A program made the position numbers and the translations under genes. The notes below the pieces were generated by a model, which did no database searches, was not told where the DNA came from, and was given only the letters and a program-made list of their open reading frames with translations. Shown here in pieces: positions 8,094 to 15,735 of a stretch of DNA of 34,047 nt. Within the stretch, counting starts at the first letter, position 1. Every line of letters starts with the position of its first letter. The DNA is from an uncultured Alphaproteobacteria bacterium (GTDB lineage Bacteria > Pseudomonadota > Alphaproteobacteria > Micropepsales > Micropepsaceae). The DNA lies in NCBI GenBank assembly GCA_903837555.1, contig CAILUV010000037.1, forward strand, positions 1-34,047, in the 5' to 3' direction.

Positions 8094-8431
8094 ACCGCCG
8101 GGCGCTAATCGCGGGACTGGCAGCGGCCGGCGCGGCGGTGGCCGCAGGCCTGTATCGCTTCACCGATGTGTTCGTGAAACACCATCCGGCGACGCCGTAC
8201 GACGATTTGCTGACTCATCTGCCCGACCGCGACCAGGCCAAGCGGCTGGGCGCGCTGGTAAAGGGAACGCCCGATGCGAATGCGCTGGCGGCGCAGTTGA
8301 GAGGCAAAATGCCCCGTGGGTTGAGTGCCGCGGCCAAGGCCGACATTGCGGCGGGGCGACTGGTGGAAGTCGAAGGCTGGCTGCTGCCGCAAAGCATGGT
8401 GCTGCTGGCGGCGCTGGCGGCAAAAAGCTAA
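8090..8431 (+). CDS. Small Tat-signal partner of the GMC dehydrogenase
   Basis: A 113-residue protein with N-terminal NRRALIAGLAAAGAAVAAGL, a twin-arginine-like signal followed by a hydrophobic stretch. The mature part ends with RLVEVEGWLLPQSMVLLAALA, recalling the G-W-x-L-S-x-T-E ending of small proteins encoded next to GMC dehydrogenases. It overlaps the GMC gene as ATGA, so the pair is very likely stoichiometric. The role, as export escort and electron-transfer or stability subunit, is inferred from context. It is shorter than the subunit-3 protein at 28864 and not obviously the same family. Its stop overlaps that of the converging pabBC by 4 bases. Confidence 0.75.
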   Translation: MNRRALIAGLAAAGAAVAAGLYRFTDVFVKHHPATPYDDLLTHLPDRDQAKRLGALVKGTPDANALAAQLRGKMPRGLSAAAKADIAAGRLVEVEGWLLPQSMVLLAALAAKS

Positions 8432-10104
8432 GCGGCTTTGCCCGGGATAAGCCCGCGCAGCGAATTACCGAAGTAAAATCCACCCTTCAGGTCACCCGGC
8501 GTCAACACGCCTTCGCGCGCCCTGCCCTGCTCGATCAGCTCGGCGCGCAAACAGCCGCCCAGCACGCCGGCGGAAATCGGCGGCGTCAGCAACACCCCAT
8601 CACGCTCGACAAAGATATTGCTGCGCGCACCTTCGGTCAGTTCGCCGCGCTCGTTGCAGAAGACAACCTCGTCCGTTCCGAGCCGCTTGACTTCATCCTC
8701 GTACAGTTCGCGCCAACTGGTCTTGTGGCGCAGCAGAAGATCGGCGCTATCTGTCCGCTCCGGCGAAACGGCGTAACGCCAATGGGACGGATTGGCCGCC
8801 AATTCATAAGCCACTGCCGCGTGATCGCCCTGCTCGTTCAAGGTCAGGCGCACGCGCTGGGCATCCGTCTTCCCTGTCACCGCATGATGCAGCGCGATGC
8901 GGGCGGCGCAGGAATCAAATGCCAAACCCAAAATCCGCGCCGAGGCTTCCATGCGGGCGAAATGGCGATCAAGACGAACAAAAGCGCTGTCCCATTTCAA
9001 AGTCTCGATCAACTCCAGCGGGCGCCTGTCACGCTCGAAGAAACGTGCTTTCAGGAGACACTCGGCATATTCGCTGTCTTCACGCGAATCCTGCACCACT
9101 CCGCCGCCGATGCCCAGTTCGCCGCGGTTGCCCATGATGGTCAGCGTGCGAATGGCAACGTTGAACCGCGCCGACCCGTCGGGCGCAAAATGCCCGACCG
9201 CGCCGCAATAAGCGCCGCGCGGAGAGCTTTCCAGCGCCCGCAGAATTTCCATGGCGCGTATCTTGGGCGCACCGGTGACCGAGCCGCAGGGAAACAGCGC
9301 CCGCAGAATATCGGCCACGCCAGCGTCGGCGCGTTTTTGCGCCGTCACAGTCGATACCATGGTGTGCAGAGTGGGATAGGTTTCGACCTTGTACAGATCG
9401 GACACTGCCACGCTGCCGCCTTGCGCAATGCGGCTGAGATCGTTGCGGATCAGATCCACGATCATCAGATTCTCGGCGCGGTCCTTGGCGCTGGCCGATA
9501 GGCGCGCGCGTTCGCTGTCATCGTCGCCGCCCCTGGACGCGGTGCCCTTCATCGGGCGGGTCGTCAGGCGGCCGTCAGCGCAGACATCAAAGAACAGCTC
9601 TGGCGACAGGCTCACGATCTGGCGCACCCCGTCATCGACAAAGGCGCAATGCGGCGCACCGCTCGCCTTGCGCAGTTGCTCATAAAGCGCGCGCGCATCA
9701 CCCAGGAACGCAAAGCGGGCCCGGAAACTGAGATTGGCCTGATAGATGTCGCCGGCGGCGATGTAATCCTTCACCGCCGCGAACCGCAGGCCGTAAGCAC
9801 CCGCGTCCCATTCGGGCGTCAGCGGACCAGCATAGGCCCGCCCTGTCAGGGCCGGGGCGGTGCCCGGCGCGTCGAACACGCCCAGCCGCAGCAGCGGGCG
9901 TTTGGGGGTATGGTGGATCAGCCGGGGTTCCAGCGCATAGCCCAGCTCATATCCCAGCCAGCCCGCCACATGCCGCCCCTGCGCCAGGGCGGCCTGCGCG
10001 GCTGCCAGGGCCACCGGCACCTCATCAGGCCCGTCTGCGCCTATGACCTGCCGGGGAGCGGCGAAAACCTGCCGTCCGGACACATCATCGAGGAGAACCA
10101 GCAT
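8428..10104 (-). CDS. pabB: Aminodeoxychorismate synthase I / 4-amino-4-deoxychorismate lyase fusion
   Basis: A 558-residue bifunctional folate enzyme. The N-terminal 375 or so residues are a chorismate-binding PabB domain (AAGDIYQANLSFR, TRPMKGTASRGGDDD, ENLMIVDLIRNDL, CGSVTGAPKIRAMEIL, GIGGGVVQDS). The remainder is a class IV aminotransferase-fold PabC domain (LIETLKWD, FCNERGELTEGARSNIFV, GVLGGCLRAELI). Together they convert chorismate toward p-aminobenzoate, given an amidotransferase subunit encoded elsewhere. The start is the ATG at 10104 with AAGGG 6 bases upstream; a TTG two codons earlier has no room for a Shine-Dalgarno. It is divergent from the heat-shock unit. Confidence 0.94.
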   Translation of the reverse strand: MLVLLDDVSGRQVFAAPRQVIGADGPDEVPVALAAAQAALAQGRHVAGWLGYELGYALEPRLIHHTPKRPLLRLGVFDAPGTAPALTGRAYAGPLTPEWDAGAYGLRFAAVKDYIAAGDIYQANLSFRARFAFLGDARALYEQLRKASGAPHCAFVDDGVRQIVSLSPELFFDVCADGRLTTRPMKGTASRGGDDDSERARLSASAKDRAENLMIVDLIRNDLSRIAQGGSVAVSDLYKVETYPTLHTMVSTVTAQKRADAGVADILRALFPCGSVTGAPKIRAMEILRALESSPRGAYCGAVGHFAPDGSARFNVAIRTLTIMGNRGELGIGGGVVQDSREDSEYAECLLKARFFERDRRPLELIETLKWDSAFVRLDRHFARMEASARILGLAFDSCAARIALHHAVTGKTDAQRVRLTLNEQGDHAAVAYELAANPSHWRYAVSPERTDSADLLLRHKTSWRELYEDEVKRLGTDEVVFCNERGELTEGARSNIFVERDGVLLTPPISAGVLGGCLRAELIEQGRAREGVLTPGDLKGGFYFGNSLRGLIPGKAA

Positions 10105-10140
10105 CTGCAACCCTTGATTGTACCATGCCCCAAGGGCCGC

Positions 10141-10168
10141 CTTGAACGAGAACGAAACGGCACCATAT
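10141..10168 (+). promoter_or_regulatory. Sigma-32 (RpoH)-type heat-shock promoter
   Basis: CTTGAA at 10141-10146 matches the sigma-32 -35 element exactly. After 14 bases, CACCATAT (10161-10168) matches the CCCCATnT -10 element at all but one fixed position. The predicted start at about 10175 falls at the base of the first leader hairpin. The next genes encode Hsp20 and DUF1150 proteins. Confidence 0.7.
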
Positions 10169-10175
10169 CAGATCA

Positions 10176-10238
10176 GGACCCGCCCTGCCTTAGAGGGGGC
10201 AATCCGGTCCACAGCCGCTCAAAGGAGGGCTGAGAGTG
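10176..10238 (+). promoter_or_regulatory. Candidate ROSE-like RNA thermometer
   Basis: Two successive hairpins fill the leader. The first pairs GGACC (10176-10180) with GGTCC (10206-10210) and GCCC (10182-10185) with GGGC (10197-10200). The second pairs CAGCC (10212-10216) and CTC (10218-10220) with GAG and GGCTG (10225-10232), leaving G10217 bulged and AAAG as loop. The AGGAGG Shine-Dalgarno is wholly inside this second stem, next to the GTG start at 10236. A bulged G in a (C/T)CGCT strand opposite the Shine-Dalgarno is the hallmark of ROSE elements, which regulate hsp20 genes in alphaproteobacteria. Confidence 0.65.
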
Positions 10239-10511
10239 AACAGGCATACGACATTCGCAAGCCCGTATCTGCTGGGTTTTGAACATCTCGAAAGATTGCT
10301 GGAACGCGCTGTCCAGTCGGAGCCCCACGGCAAAACGTTCCTGCACCGCGGCATCGCGGCGCGGCAATTTTTGCGCAGCTTTGTCCTGGCGGACGGCATC
10401 GAAGTCACCGCAGCCGCGTTGGCAAATGGATTGCTCAAAATCGATTTGGCCCGCAGGCCGATCCAACCGGGCGTGCGGACCGTAGAAATAACGACTGGAG
10501 GTTTATCATGA
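10236..10511 (+). CDS. Internally deleted Hsp20/IbpA-type small heat-shock protein
   Basis: A 91-residue protein started at GTG with a strong AAAGGAGG. The first 27 or so residues (FASPYLLGFEHLERLLERA) match the N-terminus of alphaproteobacterial Hsp20. Residues from about 35 (TFLHRGIAARQFLRSFVLAD, then ANGLLKIDLAR) match the second half of the alpha-crystallin domain. The intervening 50-60 residues of family members, with YPPYNIE, the AVAGF strand and the first beta strands, are missing with the frame preserved. It is either a decayed chaperone or a mini-form. Its stop overlaps the DUF1150 start (ATGA). Expression signals for heat shock are intact. Confidence 0.78.
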   Translation: MNRHTTFASPYLLGFEHLERLLERAVQSEPHGKTFLHRGIAARQFLRSFVLADGIEVTAAALANGLLKIDLARRPIQPGVRTVEITTGGLS

Positions 10512-10762
10512 CGGACAGATTTGAAGCCGATGACGTTGAAGAGGCCCGCGCCGTGGCTGGCCGTATCGCGTACATCAAGCCCACGGGCAGCGATGAAGCG
10601 CATCGCCTGGGCCTGCTTCCGGCCAATATCGAGCTGCCTGCCGGCATGAAGCTGTATGTGCTGCACGCCGAAGACGGCAGCGTGCTGGGCTTCACGGACG
10701 GGTATGAATCCGCCTATGGCGCCGCGGTGCAGAATGAACTGACCCCCGTCTCCGTCCATTGA
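10508..10762 (+). CDS. DUF1150 family protein
   Basis: An 84-residue protein whose YIKPTGSDEA, ELPAGMKLYVLHAEDGSVLGF, and ending AAVQNELTPVSVH match DUF1150 (PF06620), an alphaproteobacterial family commonly encoded directly after hsp20. The start overlaps the stop of the Hsp20 gene by ATGA, so it is translationally coupled and shares the heat-shock promoter. No signal peptide or membrane segment is visible. The biochemical role of the family is not established; a co-factor role with Hsp20 is inference from the gene pairing. Confidence 0.88.
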   Translation: MTDRFEADDVEEARAVAGRIAYIKPTGSDEAHRLGLLPANIELPAGMKLYVLHAEDGSVLGFTDGYESAYGAAVQNELTPVSVH

Positions 10763-10786
10763 CGCGGCAAGGGTTTTGAAAACAGG

Positions 10787-10816
10787 AAAAGCCGGGCCTT
10801 CGGGTCCGGCTTTTTT
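10787..10816 (+). terminator. Intrinsic terminator with UUCG tetraloop
   Basis: An 8-bp GC stem (10791-10798 with 10803-10810) closes the loop TTCG and is flanked by AAAA and a run of six T. It ends the Hsp20-DUF1150 unit 25 bases after the stop. Confidence 0.92.
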
Positions 10817-10836
10817 GTTGGGCAAAGATTGCTAAT

Positions 10837-11514
10837 ATGCTGCCCATGCGCACCACACTCTTCGGCGTTACCGCCGCCCTCGCCCTTCTTGTCGCCGCTC
10901 CCGCCTTTGCCCAGAGCGCCGAACCCGAAGTCGTCAATCCGCTGCCGCCGCAGCCCTTGTCTGTGGAGCCCGCGCCCAGCAATCCGCCCATGACGGGCCC
11001 CAAGCTGCTGATCTCCACCAGCATGGGCGACATCACCCTGCAGCTCGACGCCGTGCGCGCGCCCAAAAGCGTGGCCAACATCCTGGCCTATGTGAAGCGC
11101 AAGCATTATGACGGCACCATCGTTTATCGCGTCGCGCCCGGCTTTGTGGTGCAGATGGGAAGCTGGGAAAGCGCCACCAAGGGACGCAGCGTTTTCGCCG
11201 CGCCCGTGCCGCTGGAATCCAACAACGGCCTGTCCAACCTGCGCGGCACCGTGGCGCTGGCGCGCGAGGAAGGCCCCGACACCGCCAAGGCCGAGTTCTT
11301 CATCAACCTGGTCGACAATTTCAACCTGAACCGCAATCCCAACGATCCCGGCGTCAACACCGGCTATGCCGTGTTTGGCCAGGTGATCGGCGGCATGGAT
11401 GTGGTAGACAAGATCGGCAATGTGGCGGTGGGCGACAATGGCCCGATGCCGGGCCAGGCGCCGGTAACGCCGATCCCCATCAAGCGGATCGCGGTTATAA
11501 AGGAATCGCCTTAA
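10837..11514 (+). CDS. Exported cyclophilin-type peptidyl-prolyl isomerase
   Basis: A 225-residue cyclophilin with a signal peptide (RTTLFGVTAALALLVAAPAFA-Q, cleavage near residue 25), so it acts in the periplasm on proline bonds of folding proteins. The mature part has TSMGDITLQLDAVRAPKSVANI, YDGTIVYRVAPGFVVQMG, a core with RGTVALARE and AEFFINL in place of FFI, and GYAVFGQVIGGMDVVDKI. An in-frame ATG at 10846 is an alternative start that removes only three residues. Its stop overlaps the converging ptsN stop. It shows the short-loop prokaryotic form, with a Pro-rich linker at residues 30-52. Confidence 0.93.
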   Translation: MLPMRTTLFGVTAALALLVAAPAFAQSAEPEVVNPLPPQPLSVEPAPSNPPMTGPKLLISTSMGDITLQLDAVRAPKSVANILAYVKRKHYDGTIVYRVAPGFVVQMGSWESATKGRSVFAAPVPLESNNGLSNLRGTVALAREEGPDTAKAEFFINLVDNFNLNRNPNDPGVNTGYAVFGQVIGGMDVVDKIGNVAVGDNGPMPGQAPVTPIPIKRIAVIKESP

Positions 11515-11984
11515 GCGGCGGCGCTGCCAGTGCCGTTCTTGTCACCTGTCAGGATCGCGTAGATCGCTTCGGCGGTGGACGCTGCGCGCAGCTTTTCGCA
11601 GATGCCCTTGTCGCGCAGCAGGCGCGAAACCTTGGCCAGCGCCTTCAGATGATCGGCGCCGGCATTTTCCGGGGCCAGCAGCATGAACACCAGATCGACG
11701 GGCTGGCTGTCGACGGCTTCATAATCAATCGGGCTTTCCACCCGCGCGAAGATGCCCATGATGGACTTGGCTTCGCTCATCCGGCCATGCGGGATCGCAA
11801 TGCCGGAACCCACGCCGGTGGTGCCCAGGCGCTCGCGCTCCACCAGCGTCTCGAAGATTCGGCGCTCGGAAATATGAGTCAGGGCGTGACAGCGCGCCGC
11901 CAGTTCCTGCAGTAGCTGCTTCTTGGACTGTGCCTTCAACGCCGGCAAAATGGCGTCGGGCGCGAGCAGATCGGCAATGTTCAT
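11511..11984 (-). CDS. ptsN: PTS IIA-like nitrogen-regulatory protein PtsN
   Basis: A 157-residue EIIA-Ntr protein of the nitrogen phosphotransferase system. The phosphorylatable His66 lies in the signature GSGIAIPHGR. LVFMLLAPENAGADHLKALA and the RLLRDKGICEKLRAA helix are typical. PtsN receives phosphate from NPr and regulates targets linked to potassium, nitrogen and carbon status. The ATG at 11984 has GGGA 6 bases upstream; the adjacent TTG is unlikely. It closes the rpoN operon, but the usual hpf gene before it is absent and a hairpin-rich leader is present instead. Confidence 0.95.
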   Translation of the reverse strand: MNIADLLAPDAILPALKAQSKKQLLQELAARCHALTHISERRIFETLVERERLGTTGVGSGIAIPHGRMSEAKSIMGIFARVESPIDYEAVDSQPVDLVFMLLAPENAGADHLKALAKVSRLLRDKGICEKLRAASTAEAIYAILTGDKNGTGSAAA

Positions 11985-12001
11985 CAACAGTCCCGGTGAG
12001 G

Positions 12002-12055
12002 TCCGCGCGCATGATAGTTCCGCGCGGAGATGTTACCGCCCTGCGGTTACAGGGC
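12002..12055 (-). promoter_or_regulatory. Two strong hairpins in the ptsN leader
   Basis: TCCGCGCG (12002-12009) pairs perfectly with CGCGCGGA (12021-12028) around an 11-base loop. GCCCTG (12038-12043) pairs perfectly with CAGGGC (12050-12055). Neither has a T-run. On the minus-strand transcript they come after rpoN and before ptsN, so they could act as an mRNA processing or attenuation structure. Confidence 0.45.
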
Positions 12056-12140
12056 CCCTGCTCAAAAGCGGCGGGTTCATAGGCCGCCCCCCCAATATTG
12101 TCAATCTTGACTTGGGCGGGTGCAAAGAAGCGCCGGAATT

Positions 12141-13670
12141 TTACCGGTAACTTGCGGCCTGGGGCACTTCGCCCGCCTTCAACCGGCGGCGTTCGACCGA
12201 TGAGGGAATGCGCAGGGCTTCGCGATATTTCGCCACCGTGCGGCGCGCGATGTTCACGCCGTCAGCCGTCAGCAGCGCGACGATGCGATCGTCAGAGAGG
12301 ATTTCGCGGGGCCCCTCATTTTCAATCATCTCGCGAATGCGGTCGCGCACCGCTTCGGCGCTGTGCGATTCGGCGCCGTTTATCGACTGGATCGAGGCCG
12401 TGAAGAAATATTTCAACTCGAACAGGCCACGCGGCGTGGAGATGTACTTGTTCGAGGTGACGCGGCTAACGGTGGATTCATGCATCGAAATCGCGTCGGC
12501 AATGATTCGAAGATTCAGCGGACGCAGGTGACGCACGCCATGGGTCAGGAACGCATCCTGATGACGCACGATCTCGCTGGCCACCTTGAGGATGGTGCGG
12601 GCGCGCTGGTCCAGGCTCTTCACCAGCCAGTTGGCGTTGTTCAGGCAGTCGGCCAGGTAATTCTTGCTGTCCTTGTCGCGCGCCGTTTTCGACACGGTGC
12701 CATAATACTGGTTGTTGACCAGCAGGCGCGGCAGCGTGTCGGAATTCAGTTCAATCAGCCAGCCGCCATCGGGCCCGACCTTCACGAACACGTCGGGCAC
12801 CACCGGCGTCACCGGTTCCGAGCCAAAGGCCAGGCCCGGCTTGGGGTTGAGCTGCCGGATCTCGGAGATCATGTCGGCAATGTCTTCGGCATCAACGCCA
12901 CAGAGCGCCGTCAACTGCCCCATGTCGCGGCGCGCCACCAGGTCGAGACGCGTCATCAACGCTTCCATGGCGGGATCGAAACGGTCTTTCGCCTTCAATT
13001 GCAGCGACAGGCATTCGGCCAGATCGCGGGCGCCCACGCCGACAGGATCGAAACCCTGCAGCACGCCCAGCACGGCCTGCACGTCTTCGATTTCGCAGCC
13101 CAGCCGATTGGCGACATCCATCAGGTCGGCGCGCAAATAGCCGGTCTCATCAACCGCATCGATCAGCGCCAAAAGGATCATGCGATCCTCGGGCAGCAAA
13201 GCGGCGATGGAAAGCTGGCCTTCCAGATGATCCTTCAGCGACAGTTCGGCAGCGACCGAGGATTCCAGCCCGTCTTCGCCTTCATAGGCATTGCCGGACT
13301 TCACCGTGGTCCAGTCGGTCAGCGAACCGGACTGCGGGCCTTCGGTGGCGCGGGGGGCGGGAATGTCGCCGTCATACATGTTGTCGTGGGCTGCCTGGTC
13401 CATGTCGGCGGTCTTGGAAAAGTCGTCGCGCGACAGGGCTTCATCGGCGCGTTCGCCCGCGCTGTCAGCGGCACTTTCGCCGGCATCCTGAACCGGCGCG
13501 GCTTCGCGGTCGTCGCGTTCCAGCAGCGGGTTCTTTTCCAGTTCGGATTCGCAGTATTCGGCCAGTTCGATGTTGGACAGTTGCAGCAGCTTGATGGCCT
13601 GCTGCAATTGCGGCGTCATGACCAGCGATTGGCCCTGCCGAATTTCCAGTCTTTGCCCAACGCCTGCCAT
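12141..13670 (-). CDS. rpoN: RNA polymerase sigma-54 factor
   Basis: A 509-residue sigma-54. The activator-interacting region I (LEIRQGQSLVMTPQLQQAI, LLQLSNIELAEYCESELEKN) is followed by an acidic region II, a core-binding domain (LLPEDRMILLALID, FDPVGVGARDLAECL, QLNPKPGLAFG), then the HTH region (LRIIADAISMHESTVSRVTSNK) and the RpoN box ARRTVAKYREALRIPSS near the end. It directs transcription from -24/-12 promoters with enhancer-binding proteins. Only 6 bases separate it from lptB upstream. This lptB-rpoN linkage is conserved across proteobacteria. Confidence 0.98.
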   Translation of the reverse strand: MAGVGQRLEIRQGQSLVMTPQLQQAIKLLQLSNIELAEYCESELEKNPLLERDDREAAPVQDAGESAADSAGERADEALSRDDFSKTADMDQAAHDNMYDGDIPAPRATEGPQSGSLTDWTTVKSGNAYEGEDGLESSVAAELSLKDHLEGQLSIAALLPEDRMILLALIDAVDETGYLRADLMDVANRLGCEIEDVQAVLGVLQGFDPVGVGARDLAECLSLQLKAKDRFDPAMEALMTRLDLVARRDMGQLTALCGVDAEDIADMISEIRQLNPKPGLAFGSEPVTPVVPDVFVKVGPDGGWLIELNSDTLPRLLVNNQYYGTVSKTARDKDSKNYLADCLNNANWLVKSLDQRARTILKVASEIVRHQDAFLTHGVRHLRPLNLRIIADAISMHESTVSRVTSNKYISTPRGLFELKYFFTASIQSINGAESHSAEAVRDRIREMIENEGPREILSDDRIVALLTADGVNIARRTVAKYREALRIPSSVERRRLKAGEVPQAASYR

Positions 13671-13676
13671 GAAATC

Positions 13677-14474
13677 CTACAGCGAGAATTTTTCCCCGAG
13701 ATAGACGCGCCGCACATCGCGGTCGCTGACGATCTCGGTCGGGGTGCCCTCTTTCAGCACCCGTCCGTCATGAAGAATGTAAGCGCGGTCGATCACATCG
13801 AGCGCGTCGCGCACGTTATGGTCGGTGATCAGAACGCCGATGCCGCGATTCTTGAGATGCTTGACCAGGTCGCGGATTTCGCCCACCGCGATGGGGTCGA
13901 TGCCGGCAAAGGGTTCGTCGAGCAGGATGTAGGACGGATGGGTCGCCAGGCAGCGCGCGATCTCGACACGCCGGCGTTCGCCGCCCGACAGCGCCACCGA
14001 CGGGGTGTTGCGGATATGGGTAATGCCGAACTCGGCCAGCAGCGCTTCGACCATGGCTTCCAGGCGGGCACCATCAGGCTCCAGCAGTTCGGCGGTGGCG
14101 CGAATATTCTGCTCGGCGGTCAGGCCACGGAAGATAGAAGCTTCCTGCGGCAGGTAGCCGATTCCCAGGCGGGCGCGGCGGTACATGGGAAGGCGGGTCA
14201 CGTCATGGCCATCGACTTCGATGGTGCCGGTGTCGGCCGCGATCAGGCCGGTGATCATATAGAAGCAGGTGGTCTTGCCGGCGCCGTTTGGGCCCAGCAG
14301 GCCGACCGCCTCGCCGCGCTTTAACGAAAGAGAAACCGAACGCACCACGGGGCGCTTGTTGAAGCTCTTGCCGATGCGGTTGACGACCAGGCCCTTGCCG
14401 CCATCGACAAGGCGCAGGCTGTCGCCGGCGTTTTCGCCGTCACTTTCCAGGGATTGTGGGCTTTGATCGGTCAT
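13677..14474 (-). CDS. lptB: LPS export ABC transporter ATP-binding protein
   Basis: A 265-residue ABC ATPase that powers LptFG in extracting LPS from the inner membrane. It has Walker A GPNGAGKTT at residues 61-69, Q-loop YLPQEASIFRGL, signature LSGGERRRVEIAR, Walker B YILLDEPFAGIDP and switch His in ITDHNVRD. The start at MTDQSPQSLES avoids overlap with lptA; a longer frame to 14582 has no similarity to the family. The N-terminus carries about 30 extra residues before VNRIGKSF compared with E. coli LptB. It lies between lptA and rpoN. Confidence 0.96.
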   Translation of the reverse strand: MTDQSPQSLESDGENAGDSLRLVDGGKGLVVNRIGKSFNKRPVVRSVSLSLKRGEAVGLLGPNGAGKTTCFYMITGLIAADTGTIEVDGHDVTRLPMYRRARLGIGYLPQEASIFRGLTAEQNIRATAELLEPDGARLEAMVEALLAEFGITHIRNTPSVALSGGERRRVEIARCLATHPSYILLDEPFAGIDPIAVGEIRDLVKHLKNRGIGVLITDHNVRDALDVIDRAYILHDGRVLKEGTPTEIVSDRDVRRVYLGEKFSL

Positions 14475-14535
14475 TGGCAAAAACCATGCCTGTTTGTGTT
14501 TAAGGAACTGTGAAAATGCATTTTTCGCGCACAGC

Positions 14536-15072
14536 CTAGTTCCTGGGCGCCCCGGAATTGGGGGAGAATATTGCCTGCACACGGCCGCCGGGCGAGTTCT
14601 GGCTTTTGACCCCGCCGCCCAACGTGGCCTGTCCGGTGACCAGATTGACGCTGAGCTGCGAGCCCCGCATCACGTCCTTGCCCTTCTTGAGCACGACATT
14701 GCCGTTCATGGTGACGATCTTGCGCGGCACGTCATAGACGCCATTCTCGCCGGTGGCGGTGCCGCTGGCCGGCGAGTCCACCACCACATTGCCGGTGGCG
14801 TTCACCTTGTCGGCATTGCCGTCCACCGTGCTCACGCGCACCGAATTGGCGCGCAGCTTCATGTCGCCCTGCGTGACGACGACATTGCCCCTCCAGGTAC
14901 CGGTCTTGCCGTTCAGATCAGCCTGAAAGGAATCGGAATCGATGTTGATGGGGGCGTCGGCGCGCTTGGCGGCGGGCTTTGCCGTGGGCTTGGCGGGCGT
15001 TTGGGCTTGCAACGAACCGCCGACGGCGGCGCCGATCGCAAATGCCAGCGTGAAAGCGAGAATTTTCTTCAT
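14536..15072 (-). CDS. lptA: LPS transport periplasmic protein LptA
   Basis: A 178-residue OstA-like protein with a signal peptide (KKILAFTLAFAIGAAVGGSLQA-Q) and an Ala/Pro/Lys linker to about residue 38. The mature domain has alternating short beta strands such as INIDSDSFQADL, TWRGNVVVTQGDMKLRANSV, KVNATGNVVV and GSQLSVNLVTGQATL. LptA bridges LptC and the outer-membrane LptD in the periplasm. Its ATG overlaps the lptC stop (ATGA). Confidence 0.94.
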   Translation of the reverse strand: MKKILAFTLAFAIGAAVGGSLQAQTPAKPTAKPAAKRADAPINIDSDSFQADLNGKTGTWRGNVVVTQGDMKLRANSVRVSTVDGNADKVNATGNVVVDSPASGTATGENGVYDVPRKIVTMNGNVVLKKGKDVMRGSQLSVNLVTGQATLGGGVKSQNSPGGRVQAIFSPNSGAPRN

Positions 15073-15725
15073 TTGTTTGATCCGTGAAGGGTCATGCGGA
15101 CATTGCCGGTGAGGGTGAGAAGATTGGTATTGCGGTCGGCATGAAAGCCGTCAGCGCGGAACGCGCCGTCAGGCCCCCGTCCCGTCACTTCCTGATGGCC
15201 GTGCACAACGCTCTGCTTGAGGTTCATCGAGGCGCTGGCGCTGTGCAGTTCGTAACCGGTATCGGTGAACAGATCGATGCCCCCATTCAACTCGAGCCGG
15301 CCCGCCGCCATGTCCACCATGCCAGCGCGGGCGCGGGCGTTGATCCAGCTCGTCCTGTCCAGCGCCAGATCGGCTTCAAGGTTTTTCAGGCTGGCCTTCT
15401 TGGCGTTCTTGGCGTCCTGCACCGCCATGTCGGCAGTGATGACGAAGGGGTTGCCCTTGGCGTCAGCCCCGGTCAGGCGCGGCTTGACCATGGCCAGATC
15501 ATTTTCCACCCGGCCCAGCATTTCATACGACATGGTGAGCTGGCGCGGCTGGCGCTGCACAAAGAAGAAGGCCAGCACCGCCGCGATGATCAGGAAAGCG
15601 CCCAGCGACAGCAGTCGCTTCATCAGCGAGACGAACTTCGAATAGCGCAAGGCTTCCTTCGCCGTGGTGCGAACACGGCTCGACCAGTCATATTGCGGGG
15701 CGTCCGGGTTGGCCTCCATGCTCAT
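15069..15725 (-). CDS. lptC: LPS export protein LptC
   Basis: A 218-residue inner-membrane protein. Near residues 40-60 one transmembrane helix (LLSLGAFLIIAAVLAFFFV) anchors a periplasmic beta domain that passes LPS to LptA. Family-like segments include PRLTGADAKGNPFVITADMA, GRLELNGGIDLFTDTGYELH, and the closing NLLTLTGNVRMTL. The start at 15725 has GGGGTTGG upstream; ATG at 15719 is also possible, and the frame is open to 15803 only by running into kdsD. It follows kdsD after 10 bases and overlaps lptA by ATGA. Confidence 0.92.
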   Translation of the reverse strand: MSMEANPDAPQYDWSSRVRTTAKEALRYSKFVSLMKRLLSLGAFLIIAAVLAFFFVQRQPRQLTMSYEMLGRVENDLAMVKPRLTGADAKGNPFVITADMAVQDAKNAKKASLKNLEADLALDRTSWINARARAGMVDMAAGRLELNGGIDLFTDTGYELHSASASMNLKQSVVHGHQEVTGRGPDGAFRADGFHADRNTNLLTLTGNVRMTLHGSNK

Positions 15726-15735
15726 GCCAACCCCG

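Noticed and set aside
12363-14324. 653-codon open frame on the plus strand
   Set aside because: It is antisense to rpoN and lptB, has low-complexity His/Gln/Arg-rich translation, and matches no family. Such frames are expected opposite GC-rich genes.
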